A stretch of DNA of 64,000 nucleotides, taken from NCBI RefSeq assembly GCF_019703515.2, contig NC_059385.1, positions 32,102,501-32,166,500 on the forward strand. The letters are read 5' to 3'. The first letter of the stretch is position 1, and the number at the start of each line of letters is the position of its first letter. The stretch comes from Myxocyprinus asiaticus. Lineage: Eukaryota > Chordata > Actinopteri > Cypriniformes > Catostomidae. The position numbers and the translations under genes are program-made. Below the pieces are notes generated by a model. It had not been told where the DNA came from, made no database searches, and saw only the letters and a program-made list of their open reading frames with translations. Of this stretch, positions 1-12,107 are shown piece by piece.

Positions 1-600
1 ACCATTCACTGGGTGTTTTATGGGGGTGAGACAGGCCAAATACAGGACTGAGAAAACATGCAAGTGCAGTAAAGGAGAGAAAGACAGAGACAAACTGGAA
101 GAGTTTTTCGGATGTGAGGAACTCTTAAACAGAAAGAGGAAATAAATAAATAAAAGGATGTTACAGGAGTAACAGAAAAAGCCCTTACAGAACAATTATA
201 GAAAAGAAAAATTAATAATGAGATCTCTAATATCTCAATTGTTTCTTCTAGACAGCAGTAAGTTTAAAGACCCAATGAAAAGGCTTGAGCAGTTTTCTTT
301 CCTGTATTGGCTAGTTTCCTATTGAAACAGGAAGTTGGAGTGGGACATATTGCAGGGTTCTTGCAGTATTTTTACAATATTTGCAAATGGCAATAGGCAA
401 GAGACAAGATTATGAATGCTGAACAAAATTATTCTGAATGTGTTACGACAGGCTATAAATGCCTCTCTATCTCAGAGCACTCACTGAAAGTACAGCTGTG
501 TTTTAAAGCTCAAATGTTGTCAGTAACGTCACTGCATATCACAGCCATTTGCTAAAAAGTCCCATCAGTTTGAGAGCATGTCCAATTGTCATGGAGAAGC
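1..600. other. Unassigned, no gene seen
   Basis: AT-rich sequence with no coding frame, RNA gene or repeat that I recognise. The only ORFs on either strand are short and lack family motifs. Confidence 0.5.
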
Positions 601-780
601 CTGAATTTTAGGTAGGCATGTGCCGGTATCAAATTTTCATATCATGCTAGTGGCTGAAGCGGTACAGTATACAGTGTTGTATACTGTACAGTATATGCCG
701 TATTATGATGTTATTGTATTACATTACAAAACACTCTTGTTGTTCTTAATGACAAGTTTAATTACTTTAACCACAAATTA
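601..780. repeat. Dispersed fish DNA repeat with a small palindrome
   Basis: The stretch beginning near 612 (ggcatgtgccggtatcaaat) resembles the ends of nonautonomous DNA elements common in teleost genomes. It contains a perfect 10-bp inverted repeat, 663-672 against 679-688, with a 6-nt loop. Neither a second terminus nor a target duplication could be fixed, so the family and full extent are uncertain. Confidence 0.35.
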
Positions 781-3172
781 GTCTTGATCAAAAGAAAGTA
801 ACTTCTAAAGGACCTTGATTTTTAAGAAATGTCATGAATATTAATAGAAATAATACAAAAAAAAAAACTATTTTGAAAATATGAAATTCAGAATATTATA
901 TAATATTTATAAACTGTAGATTACAATTTACCATGCATACAGATTTCTTACCTGCCATGAAAATATTTTGCATTATTTGTATTAATTAAATTATGACAGC
1001 ACAGGTGCGTCACTTTATCATCACTGTGTCGACTGAGATGAGTCAGTCTCCAACTCTCAGTGAAACGCACCTGACACAAAAACGTGAAGACACATATTTT
1101 TGTTGTGGCGGCTTAATGTGAGGAATATTCCACGTTTCGGCACATGGAGTTCTGGAGAAAAACAAAACTTTAGGCACCCTAGATAAACTATTGATGATAC
1201 ATTTTCCACTTAGGTAAATTGTTGAAAGACGTGCGAGCACGACAGATGTTGTCTTTAGAAGGTAGACAGGATGTCTTTCATTTGAAATGCTTGTGCCACT
1301 TACATCAGAGAGGGATATCAGTCTTACAATTCGACTTAAACCATCTACTTTGTTGCATTTCCTTAAATACCTTATGTTACAGGTCACTGGCAAGTAGAGT
1401 TTTATTTACTTGCCATAGCAAATAATTACTCATTTGGTGCTTGGCGATTGTTAATTTTGTTCCTTGACTCGTGGGTGGAAGCTACAGTGCATTCAGAAAA
1501 ATCGTAATAATTTGGCTAATTAGTTTTCTAGATTTTTTTCATAGTATTTTTATGTATAATTGTGCATGTTAATTATCACACGTCTGCTTCCTGGCTCAAT
1601 GTCCACTAAACACTCCAATGCAGATTCGACATTCAAGCAGCACCTAAAATGATGTATTTAGAGCGTCTTGTCCAATGAACATGGATCTTTGCTCCAGTGG
1701 TACAATTATCTGCAGTAGACTCACAGTGAAGCACTCGAGTCAGTGGAGCTCAACGAGCCGTGCAGCCACGCAATCAGCATCCTATATATTCATGTACATT
1801 AAAGATGTTTACGCATATACCTTTCAAAAGTTTGTGTTAACTTTTAGGAGTAACATATAAATTACCTCAAATCTAACGGTCATGGACTTGAAGCCAAAAA
1901 CCATTTTGATTTCAGGGGATCTTGAAATGGAGAGCAAATAAAAGACTTTTGCTCAAGTCTCCGACTTCATATCAGTATGAACTAAAAATAATTTTCATCA
2001 AATTATTCCAAGAACAAAATATCTGAGCTCTGCCATCTACATTTCATAGCTCTATACTCTGAATGTCAACAATGGTCTCGGAGTCTATTTTTATTTGTCC
2101 TAGGAATTTTTTAGAAGAAACATCTTTGACAAAATGTATACAGAGATAAAACATAATTGAAAACTCTTGATCTATGAAAGAGCAACCTTGGAATAATAAA
2201 GCGTTCCTTTGGAAAGGCTCTTTCCAAATGCGGAGCAATCTGAATAGTTAATCATCAAAGACTAATATGCAAGGGGTTTAGGCCATAACAACTCCATGAG
2301 GCTTTCAGAGATTAAGAAAGGACATCTCAGCAAGGAGGAGAGCTTCCTGCTGAGCGTGCTGGGGAATGCAAGGTATTTCTCATCTTCAAGAATATGCAGG
2401 AATGCAAAGGAGCTGGCAACCCAAAGATAACATCAACCTTATATCTTCTTCATGGAGATGTGCGATTATAACCCTGTCAGTCTTGTAATCATCAAGCCAA
2501 CACTCTTGAGTCCTTATTGGGTTGATGGATAGTAGTGACCTGTCTCTGGTTTTAGAACAACACGGAAAATAATTCGTATTCCAGACACACAGTGGCAAAA
2601 AATGAGAGGGAATGGAAAGAAAAGTCACCAAGAGTACTCTGTATGGATTGCAAAAGCAGTTGGAAGTGAGCCCCCTCCTCCATTGGTTCATCCCCCTTTC
2701 ACACATGTCCCATAGTTATATATGTAGTACTGTATATATATATTCCGAAATCTGAACGTGATGTCTCCCAATGTGCACAGGCGATCTCTGATGGTGAGAG
2801 ACGTCGTAGCAGGGGTGCCGCACTACTGGGGCTGTTGATCTATCTCTCTTGCCACAGAAAATGTATAATTTGTGTAGAGCAGAGCATAGTCTCCCATTTT
2901 AGTGGATATGCATGACTGGAAAACCAGGTATCCAGCTGTGTAAGTTTCTGCAGGTCTTTCAGGCAAGTATTTACCTGATGAACTATGGACGTAAATAACC
3001 AACCTCTGGTTTGCTCTTGAATGCAAGCTCAACGGGCCACCCAGGACTCTCTTTCCTCCATCCCACATTATTAGAGCTTTCACTGAACAGGTCTCCTAGT
3101 CAATATCCCTGGCTCTTCTCCAAACATCCAATAACATGTTCTACCCATCAAGTTTCCCTTGTCTCTGTTATT
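781..3172. other. Unassigned intergenic sequence
   Basis: About 2.4 kb of AT-rich DNA. ORFs of up to 116 codons occur on both strands, but none shows a recognisable domain, plausible splice context or repeat homology. I see no RNA gene. Confidence 0.5.
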
Positions 3173-3441
3173 TACAGTTGTGCTCAAAAGTTTGCATACC
3201 CTTGGAGAATTGGTAATATGTACCATTTTTAAAGAAAACATGAGTGAGCAGGCAAAACACATTTATTTTATTTCTTACAGGATTCATATTCAACTGTAGG
3301 TTATAATCAGAATGGCACAATCATAAAACAAAACATGGCAACAAAGAAAAAAATGAAATGACCCCTGTTCAAAAGTCTGCATACCCTTAGTTCTTAATAC
3401 TGTGTATTGCCCCCTTTAGCATCAATGACAGCGTGCAGTCT

Positions 3442-4373
3442 TTAGTAATAGTTGTCTATGAGGCCACAAATTCTTGCAGGTGGTATAGCTGCCCATTCAT
3501 CTTGGCAAAATTCCTCCAGATCATGCAAAGTCTTTGGTCGTCTTGCATGAACCGCATATTTGAGATCTCCCGAGAGTGGCTCGATGATATTACGGTCAGG
3601 AGACTGTGATGGCCACTCCAGAACCTTCACTTTTTTCTGCTGTAACCACTGGAGGGTCAACTTGGCCTTGTGCTTAGGGTCACTGTCGTGCTGGAAAGTC
3701 CAAGAGCGTCCCATGCACAGCTTTCGTGCAGAAGAATGCGAATTGTCTGCCAGTATTTTCTGATAACATGCTGCATTCATCTTGCCATCAATTTTCACAA
3801 GATTCCCCGTGCCTTTAGAGCTCACACACCACCAAAACATCAGTGAGCCACCACCATGCTTCACAGTGGGGATGGTATTCCTTTCACTATATGCCTTGTT
3901 GACCCCTCTCCAAACAAAGCTCTATTTTGGACTCGTCATTCCAAATTACAGTGTGCCAGAAGCTGTGAAGCGTGTCAAGGTGTTGTCGGGCATATTGTAA
4001 CCGGGCTTTTTTGTGGCATTGGCACAGTAAAGGCTTCTTTCCATGCAGCTCATTTTTGTTCAAGTATCGTCGTATTGTGCTCCTTGAAACAACCACACCA
4101 TCTTTTTCTAGAGCAGCCTGTATTTCTACTGAGGTTACCTGTGGGTTTTTCTTTGTATCCCGAACAATTCTTCTGGCAGTTGTGGCTGAAATCTTTATTG
4201 GTCTACCTGACCTTGGTATCAAGAGATCCCCGAATTTTCCACTTCTTAAGTGATTGAACAGTACTGACTGGCATTTTCAAGGCTTTGGATTTCTTTTTAT
4301 ATCCTTTTCCTTCTTTATGAAGTTCCATTAACTTGTTACGCAGGTCTTTTGACAGTTCTTTTCTGCTCCCCAT
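3442..4373 (-). pseudogene. Tc1-like transposase, frameshifted
   Basis: Cut-and-paste DDE transposase of the Tc1/mariner superfamily, which binds the element ends and moves it to TA sites. The start at 4373 opens with MGSRKELSKDLRNKL, the usual N-terminal helix-turn-helix region of fish Tc1 proteins. The frame is lost near 4222 and the second DNA-binding motif (PRSGRPIKIS) continues in another frame. A second frameshift lies between 3887 and 3864. The first catalytic Asp is in WNDESK. The second is the first Asp of HDSDPKH, and the Glu is in NIIE, with 34 residues between those two (DD34E). All three acidic residues remain although the frame is broken twice. The C-terminus ends at 3442. It has no functional neighbour and is part of the element at 3175-5113. 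Confidence 0.9.
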
Positions 4374-4689
4374 GGCTCAGTATCTAGCCTGCTCAGTGCA
4401 TTCACGTGAGAGCTAACAAACTCTATGTATATGACTATTTATGCACAGACACTAATTGCAATTTAAAAAGCCACAGGTGTGGGAAATTAACCTTTAATTG
4501 CCATTTAAACCTGTGTGTGTCACCTTGTGTGTCTGTAACAGGGCCAAACATTCAAGGGTATGTAAACTTTTGATCAGGGCCATTTGGGTGATTTCTGTTA
4601 TCATTATGATTTAAAAAGGAGCCAAAAAACTATGTGATAATAAATGGCTTCATATGATCACTATCCTTAAATAAGACACGATCAGTCAT

Positions 4690-5042
4690 TGTGGCAGCGG
4701 GGGCGTGGTCAAGCATCTCTCCGGAGAGAGAGAAAGCGGTAAGGGCGCTTACACCTGAGCTAAATTATGTCTAACACCTGTCTCTAATTTCAGTGAGCAC
4801 AGGGAGAGCAGCATAAATAGAGTCACACCACAAATAGAGGGGAGAGAGAGCTTGGGCACGACAGACCCGAACTAGAAGCAAAGAGTTTCTCATAAATAAT
4901 GAGAGTTTATTTTGTGAAGTGGTGTGTGATAGTGGTTTAACTTAGTGCATAACACAAGACTGTAAGACTGTAATTGTGCTGCAGTCAGAGAAAATAAATC
5001 CTTACCTGAACCAGGAAAGCTGCTTCTCGTTTCCTCCTTACA
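4690..5042 (+). mobile_element. Solo LTR inside the Tc1 element
   Basis: The 353-bp segment starts tgtggcagcggggg and ends ctccttaca, the TG...CA ends of an LTR. It is flanked by a perfect 5-bp target duplication, gtcat (4685-4689 and 5043-5047). A gcataaatag motif near 4810 could be a TATA-like element, and an aataaa lies near the 3' end. No internal retrotransposon sequence is present, so it is most simply a solo LTR left by LTR-LTR recombination. It postdates the Tc1 insertion. Confidence 0.85.
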
Positions 5043-5115
5043 GTCATATTTTCAAAATCAATGCCAAAATGTCACAATTTCTGCCAGGGTATGCAAACTT
5101 TTGAGCACAACTGTA

Positions 5116-5730
5116 TGTATCAAATATGTAACTGAGCTATACTTCCACCAACATAATAGCCTTCATAACAGTAAAGAGGAGAAATACACCTGTTCTAAGA
5201 CTTTGATAAGTGACCAAACTAAGTGAAACAACATAAACTTCACAAACTTTTCAAAGTCTTTACAGTGACAGACATATGAGAGCAGATTTGGAGCAATGCC
5301 TTACTTTTCGTTACAGTGGTTTTCAATAGTGCAGTCTCAACCTCAAATGTCTGATGTATACTGTATTGTGTACACAAATGGCAAAAGATGGGTGAAATCA
5401 CAAGTTCCAATACGAAAGAGAGAGAGCGCATGAGGGCAATATATATACACAGGGATTAACAAGGCTAACAAGACACACCTGGGATAAATCAAGGGGAGAA
5501 CAGAGACAAGACCAGGATCTAAAACAATTTCAAAAAAAGAGTCCATACAAAACTAAAGTCCAGAATGTATGTTGCAGCATGATTTGGGATCAGTTTAGCT
5601 AATTAAAAAGCACATATAATTGTCCGTGTAAGACATTGCTCATCGTTTATTTAAAAAAATTCAACCAAATCTGCCAAGCGTCTTGTAGCACATAAAGGTG
5701 AACGTAGTCATGTAACTATTGTCACGCAGT
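5116..5730. other. Unassigned sequence
   Basis: No gene or repeat recognised. Short ORFs only. Confidence 0.45.
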
Positions 5731-5980
5731 ATTATTATTATTAGGGGGCTAAGCACTATACAAATAAAAAACACTTGACTTACAGAACCTCCTGACAAAT
5801 CAAAAAGAACTATCAAAAGAATTTCGATATGTCGAATCATTCTGAAGATATTAACGATACAATTCCTTTGGTTTAACACGATTTGAGTAAATGATCAATA
5901 TCTACTCAACGCAAACTCCAAACGTAACCAAACTCGGTATACATAGTCAACAGGACGTTTAGAAGATGTCAGGTCAATCA
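5731..5980. repeat. Fragment of an older dispersed repeat, left of the LINE
   Basis: The block contains an attattatta run, then text resembling the block at about 9300-9780 (for example gaacctcctgacaaatcaaa here and gatcctcctgacaaaatgtt there). The L2-like LINE appears to have inserted into, or beside, an older copy of this family. The class is unknown to me. Confidence 0.4.
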
Positions 5981-6447
5981 TTTTGATTTGTATAGCGCTT
6001 TTCACAACACACATCGTTTCAAAGCAGCTTTACAGGAAATCATGCATTAACAAAAACAAAAAATGAAACTGTAATATCTATAAAGTCTTAGAGTGATCAT
6101 TGTGTAGTTTGATTAAATATAATTGTAAACTGTGTATAGAAATTAAATAATTAAATAATAATTGTATTTAGAACCCCTGTGAGCAAGCTGTAGACGACTG
6201 TGGCAAGGAACACAAAACTCCATAAGATGTTGGTTAATGGAGAAAAATAACCTTGGGAGAAACCCGGCTCAATGTGGTGGCCAGTTCCCCCTCATAAATG
6301 ATGGTATATGTATTCCATTTCAAGAGTGTAGTCCATCAGTAGACAAAGTTGATGCAGTCAGATATTAATGAGGTACATCGCAGTTCAACCTTCAGGTCAT
6401 TTCGGCGAGGTTCGGTGGGATCCATCCCAAGTCCAAGGTTCAGGCAG

Positions 6448-6559
6448 TGGCATATGAAGTATCCTATGTCTTACAGTTGGAGTTGGCATCATTTAATCCT
6501 CTGAAGTCAAAAGACTGAAGTGATGTCTGGCTGGCACCGGCTGTAGTTTGTCGTCATCT
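6448..6559 (-). repeat. 112-bp duplication, copy in the LINE 3' region
   Basis: This block and 7384-7495 are nearly identical, both running from tggcatatgaag to gtcgtcatct. This copy sits in the noncoding 3' part of the LINE and continues without a break into flanking 3' sequence, so it is more likely the original. Confidence 0.8.
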
Positions 6560-6893
6560 CTCAGTGACACGTAGCAGTGGAGTCTGACACCAAGCAGGAA
6601 CGGAGCTGGATGTGGCTGGCTCTGGTAACCTCGGGATATGTTGAGACATGGAAACAAATAGAATAATATTAGCGCAAATGCCATTCAATTTTATGCAGAG
6701 TTATAGATCACGATGGATGTTTCTTGTTCTGGCAGACCTAACTAAAGCAGCCTTATTGTGAGTTGAAGGATAAATTAGGTGTATGCCAGGCTAAATAGAT
6801 GAGTATTTAGTCTAGACTTAAACTGAGTGACTGTGTCTGCGTCCCGAACAGTGTTAGGGAAACCATAGTTTAGGAGCCAAGTATGAAAATGTT

Positions 6894-8542
6894 CTACCTC
6901 CTTTGGTGGATTTTGATATTCTTGGAATTATTAACAAGCCAGAATTTTGCGAAGTACTGTGGAGCTAAACCATTCAAAGCTTTGTATGTAGTTAACTGAA
7001 TTTTAAAATTAATATGAAATTTAACAGGTAGACAATGTAACGACGATAAAATTGGGCTAATATAATCATATTTCTTGGTTCTAGTAAGCACTCTGGCAGC
7101 TGCATTTTGAACCAATTGAAGTTTATTTATTGAACTTGCTGGACATCCTCCCAGTAATGCATTACAATAATCTAGTCTTGAGGTTATGAACGCATGAATT
7201 AGATTTTCGGCATCAGCAATATTTTAGCAATATTTCTCAGGTGGAAGAATGCTGTTCTACAAACATTGTAAATTTGATTTTCAAAGGACAGATTGGTGTC
7301 AAATATAACACCTACGTTTTTTGCCGTAGAAGACGATGTAACAGTACATCCACCGAGAGTCAAATTATATTTTAGCGGCTTTGTGGCATATGAAGTATCC
7401 TATGTCTTACAGTTGGAGTTGGCATCATTTCATCCTCTGAAGTCAAAAGACTGAAGTGATGTCTGGCTGGCATCGGCTGTAGTTTGTCGTCATCTGTTTT
7501 GTCGGAATTGAGTAGAAGGAAATTTATGGCCATCCAATCTTTGATTTTATTGATATACTCTGCTAATTTGGAGAATAGTGAATTTTCGTTGGGTTTTGAA
7601 GAAATATAAAGTTGGGTATCCTCGGCATAACAGTGGAAACTTATTCCATGAGTCCTGATGTCTCCCAGGGGAAGCATGTATAAATGTTTTAGGTCCTAAA
7701 ACAGATCCCTGTGGCACTCTATACTTAACTTTTGTTTGATTTGACAGTTCCTCGTTTACACATACAAATGGTAGCGGTCTGCTAAATAGGACCTAAACCA
7801 TGCTAATGCAAGTCCGCTTATGCCAACATAATTCTCCAGCCTATTCAGGAGAATGTCGTAATCTATTGTGCCGAAGGCAGCACAAAGATCTAAAAGCACT
7901 AGAAGAGAAATGCAGCAGCGATCAGATGATAAGAGCAAGTCATTTGTAACTCTGATTAGTGCAGTCTCTGTACTGTGATGGGGCCTACAGTAAATCCTGA
8001 ATTAAATTCTTCATATATTCCATTTCTCTGTAGAAATGAACATAGTTGGGAGGACACTACCTTTTCTAGTACATTTGACATAAATGGTAGATTTTAAATT
8101 GGTCTGTAATTAGCCAATTCTCTAGGATCAAGCTGTGGCTTCTTAATAAGCCGTTTGATAACTGCCATTTTTAAAGTTTCTTGGGACCTGTCCTAAGGAT
8201 AGCGAGGAGTTAATAATACTAAGAAGATGTTCTGAGATTACTGGGAATACCTCTTTTAAGAGCTTATTTGGTATTGGATCTAACGTGCATGTTGTGGCTT
8301 TTGATTTTTTTGATAAGTTTTGTTAGCTCTTCATGACCTATGATAGCAAAGGATTGAAGTTGCTCGTGAGCAAAATTATGAGACACTGTTTTCTGAGGTG
8401 CTGTGACAGTTGATTGCATAGTTCCAATTTTATTCCTGATTATTTCAATTTTATCAGTAAAGAAATTCATGAAGTCATTACTATTGTGCTGCGATGGAAT
8501 ATCTGGTTCAGTCGATGATTTATCCCTAACAAATTTAGCCAC
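6894..8542 (-). pseudogene. L2-like LINE ORF2 (reverse transcriptase), disrupted
   Basis: Would copy the element RNA at a nicked target. From 5' to 3' on the minus strand: the linker before RT (8542-8264, with SNDFMNFFTDKI-type sequence); RT motifs around 7938-7756 ([20 protein letters not shown], where the family normally has an Asp after AAF); the active-site motif at 7629-7618, reading YAED instead of YADD; and the post-RT region 7115-6894 ([20 protein letters not shown] and [10 protein letters not shown]). Several frameshifts separate these parts. The changed first Asp and the 112-bp insert at 7384-7495 would each inactivate it. The family is clear from motif order; the clade is less certain. 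Confidence 0.85.
7384..7495 (-). repeat. 112-bp duplication, copy inside the RT region
   Basis: Second copy of the block at 6448-6559, directly downstream of the YAED active-site region in the reading direction. It replaces or interrupts RT coding sequence and carries the same DDDKLQP...[12 protein letters not shown] reading as the 3' copy. The same orientation in both places points to a tandem or conversion event, or template switching during reverse transcription. Confidence 0.8.
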
Positions 8543-8970
8543 AGTACTGAATAAACACCAAGGATTTTTGAGGTTATTTTCTATGAGTTTGCTAAAATAT
8601 GCTGACCTGGCAGCTTTTAGTGCCAGTCTGTAGCTTTTAGTGCTAGTCTGTAGACACTATCCTTCCATGCAACACAAAATACCTCTTATTTTGTATTCTT
8701 ACACTTGCACTCAGTTTTCCAAGCTGCTCACTTGAGAGCATGAGTGTGATCATTGTACCATGGTTCGAGGCTTTTTTCTTTAATTTTCTTTAACCGAAGG
8801 GGGCGCTACTATCAAGAGTGCTAGAGAAGACTGTATTTATACTTTCTGTTATTACATCAAGTTCTTCTAGACTTTTTGGCTTACTGAGTATGTGAGACAA
8901 TTCTTGAAGATTATTAGTGAAGCTACAGGTATCTTTAGTGGTCGAAATTATAATTCTACCTGTACGATAG

Positions 8971-9011
8971 CATGGTGTAGATTGAGTGACATTAGCTCAA
9001 TCTACACCATG
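8971..9011. repeat. Perfect 16-bp hairpin at the LINE 5' junction
   Basis: catggtgtagattgag at 8971-8986 is exactly inverted at 8996-9011, with a 9-nt loop (tgacattag). It lies where recognisable LINE sequence stops. Confidence 0.85.
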
Positions 9012-9790
9012 TGCATTAGACATCAAGTGCTAACGTATTCGTAAAAAATCGAGTCTACACATCAACAAATGTGGCCGCCAGCAGCCAATCAAATTTCAGC
9101 ACCTAATAACTCATATTGGGAATAGCTGACGGTCATGAAACTTACTGTACACAAGCAGGGTGTCTACACAAAGCGGTATATAAAATGTTGTGACAATTGA
9201 TCACATGGTGCCGCTATAATTAGCTAATTCATGTTTTTGTAAATATCTCCAGAATGGTATAGGCTAGAATAATAATGCTGTTCTATAGCTTTTCTGAGTC
9301 CATCAGTACCCCAAAATCATATGGTCACATCAATTTCCATTTCTGCAACAAACATTTTCTACCACTTTTGTCCGATTCACACAAAACTTGGTATATATCA
9401 TCTACAGATCCTCCTGACAAAATGTTGATAAAAGTATTTTGATATGTCAAATTGTTCTGTAGATCTAAACGTGTTTTGGGGTGTGGCCTGTAATTACTAA
9501 TTAGCCTGTATCTTGTGAGCAGAATTTTCAAACTTAACAAAACTTTGTACACATGGACAAGAGAACACTCTGAGTTAATATGCCAAGTTTCATTCATTTT
9601 TTATGCTAGGGAGCACTATAACTTAGGAAAATCCTATTTTTACAACTGTGCTCAAAGCAGTTGAAATGTCACACCAAAATAGCTGTGTCCACAGCATCCA
9701 CAGGATCTTTTCTGTCAAATTTGATTAAATGTGCTTGACCCCCAATAATCGCCATATTATTATTATTATTATTATTTTCATTGGGCATGG
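9012..9790. repeat. Older dispersed repeat, right of the LINE
   Basis: Noncoding sequence that shares blocks with 5731-5980 and ends in an (att)n run at about 9758-9777. I read it as the other side of the repeat interrupted by the LINE. No transposase or TIR was identified. Confidence 0.4.
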
Positions 9791-11060
9791 GGTAGTGATG
9801 GCTAGTTCGTGAATGAATCGTTATTTTTAACCAGTTCTTTTTAGTGAACGAGTTGAACTAGTGAATCATTTGAAACAGTTCATGTCTCGAGTCAACACTG
9901 ATCCACAAGTTACTCTATCTTAACCTGTTTCTCGGGTGTGCATGACACTCTGACTCGAAATGAGCCAATAAGGGGGAGTAATATGATCTTAGAACTGGTG
10001 ATATCTGCTTTTCCTAACTCTTCTTTGCAATGAACCGCTTCAACTAGTTGAATTGGACTGAATGCTCTGGTCGCAACAGTTCTCGAGTCAACAGTACAAT
10101 GAGTCGCTCGTAACAGTTCTCGAGTCAACAGTACAATGAGTCACTCATAACAGTTCTCAAGTAATCAGTACACTGAACTGAGAAATCTCAGGAGATCAGC
10201 AGTTACAGAAATACTCAAACCAGCCCATATGGCACCAACAATCATGCCATGGTCCAAATCACTGAGATAAAATTTTTTCCCCATTCTGATGGTTGATGTG
10301 AACATTAACTGAAGCTCCTGACCCATATCTGCGTGATTTAATGCACTGCACTGCTGCCACATGATTGGCTGATTAGATAATCGCATGGATGATTATTGGT
10401 TCCAGATGGGCTGGTTTGAGTTTTTCTGTAACTGCTGATTTCCTTGGAGTTTCATGCACAACAGTCTCTAGAATTTACTCCGAATGGTACCAAAAACAAA
10501 AAAACATCCAGTGAGTGGCAGTTCTGCAGATGGAAATGCCTTGCTGATGAGACAGGTCAACAGAGAATGTCCAGACTGGTTCGAACTGACAAAGTCTACG
10601 GTAACTCAGATAACTGCTCTGTACAATTGTGGTGCGAAGAATATCATCTCAGAATGCTATTCTAAGATGCGGGTTGGTGCTCTTTTGGAGGCACGAGGGG
10701 GACCTATACAATATTAGGCAGGTGGTTTTAATGTTGTGGTTGATTTGTGTATGTTTCTGGTTTATTTTGCTGAACAGCAGAAAGTATAACAAATAAAACA
10801 TACTGGAAATATGTTTATGACTTGATTCTACCCATGTTTTTTCAATGTATGATGATAATCCAGTCGCAACAGTTCTTGAGTCAACAGTACACTGATCCGG
10901 GGACAGCAGCTCTCGCGCCAACAGTACATTGAGTCGATCACTGCAGTTCGCGAGTCACCAGAATACTTAACTGAGAATCGTCTCTTTCGGACATAATACT
11001 GAGAACTGTTGATCAGAGAGCTGCTGATGAGCATGCGTGAACCAAGGACTTGAATGAGTG
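9791..11060. repeat. Nonautonomous DNA repeat with short tandem units
   Basis: Begins with gtagtgatggctagttcgtg, a motif of a widespread teleost repeat. It contains several near-identical units of about 35 bp (cagttctcgagtcaacagta, at 10077, 10112 and, diverged, 10147 and 10868-10955). A separate DNA element (10191-10745) sits in the middle. Boundaries are approximate and the class is uncertain. Confidence 0.5.
10191..10745 (-). mobile_element. Nonautonomous DNA element with internal inverted arms
   Basis: Related to the block at 27052-27568. On the minus strand it starts with caaccacaacattaaaacca, runs through the shared arm (10745-10390), a 144-bp loop (10389-10246), then a 55-bp inverted copy of part of the arm (10245-10191). 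The 27-kb copy has the same order but stops at the start of the short arm. No coding capacity is seen. The superfamily is not assigned. Confidence 0.65.
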
Positions 11061-12107
11061 GATGAAATTTTTCAATTGAGAGATGTAAATGAATTTGATA
11101 TTGAGTATTGTGCATGCAGATTATATTTGAAGTTGTTATGAGCTGGATCATAGTTTCTGTAAAAAGTTAATTAAGGCTAGTTTAATCACTTTGCTTTAGA
11201 CATCTAGAACATCCAAATTTGTATATCAGTGTCAGTATTGGGTGTTTTAGGTGCAAAACTTATTTAGGATGCATTGCAAGATCACTGAATGAAACACTGA
11301 TGACAATAAACACCCTTATTGTTATAACTTAATGAAATAAAATGTAATAATCAGCAATATGAGCTTACATGGCTTTTTTGAATGTGTTTGAACATGTATT
11401 CTACGATGCCGGTGTATTAGCATCATGTATTAGCATTTTTTTTTCCCCACTCTTTTTTGTAAACTTTATAATGGGAATGCTTTGTGTCAAACAAACATCT
11501 GTATAACACATGTTGTGAGGTAAACAGCTTGTGATTTAACACAGAACACACCAGTTCCCAATCTAAACCTTTTAACATTCTTCTTCGGCTTGGCATTTAA
11601 GTGTACAGTATATAAAAGTTGAAGTGTTGCAGAGGCTGTTAAGTGAACCAATAAAGATTTATTGCGAACCAAGGCGTCATCTTAATGGACCTTAATTTGT
11701 AACGTTGAGGATGAGTTGTATAAAAACCAGGACAGTAAATGATTCACGTTGTTTTGATCAGACCTTGATTCCATGAGTGGACACAAAGGTATGTGTGCTT
11801 AATATCTGTTTGGAATTTGAATATATTGTGAAAGAGTTCTAAAGAGAAATTCAAAGTCAAACTGTCAAAAAGAATCCAGAACACATCAACATTTAACAAG
11901 TGAATAGTAAATGAGCTGTAGGAATAGGACAGTGTGAAAATTAAAGGGAATTATTGTTCATTAAATAATGTTTAAAATATTAGATTACGCATTTTAATCT
12001 TATGATGAGATATAATGTTCATATGTATATTTATTGTATGGGTCAATGACAGATAAGGATATCTGAATATGATGATAAGGAAACATTTCTTAAAAATCTA
12101 GTTTTAG
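11061..12107. other. Unassigned sequence
   Basis: AT-rich, with poly-T runs and no gene or repeat that I can identify. Confidence 0.45.

Larger units (their letters stand above)
3175..5113 (-). mobile_element. Tc1-like DNA transposon with both inverted ends, split by a solo LTR
   Basis: The left end begins cagttgtgctcaaaagtttg and the right end is its reverse complement, ending at 5113. Both are flanked by TA (3173-3174 and 5114-5115), the standard target duplication of Tc1/mariner elements. Subtracting the 353-bp LTR and its 5-bp duplication leaves about 1.58 kb, the normal size for a fish Tc1 element. The transposase lies on the minus strand and is frameshifted, so the copy is inactive. 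The complete ends could in principle still be bound by a related transposase, but that is inference. Confidence 0.9.
5981..8970 (-). mobile_element. L2-like (Jockey-group) LINE, 5'-truncated
   Basis: Non-LTR retrotransposon read on the minus strand. Its 3' end at about 5981 is the tail common to fish L2-like elements (gatttgtatagcgctttt). Moving 5' there is a noncoding 3' region (5981-6890), reverse transcriptase (6894-7938) and the linker upstream of it (8264-8542). The endonuclease domain is not visible, so the copy is truncated at its 5' end near 8970, where a perfect hairpin begins. A 112-bp block of the 3' region also occurs inside the coding part. Assignment among L2, CR1 and Rex families rests on motifs only. 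Confidence 0.75.

Noticed and set aside
2386..2706. 106-codon minus-strand ORF
   Set aside because: No domain, no splice context, and composition like its surroundings.
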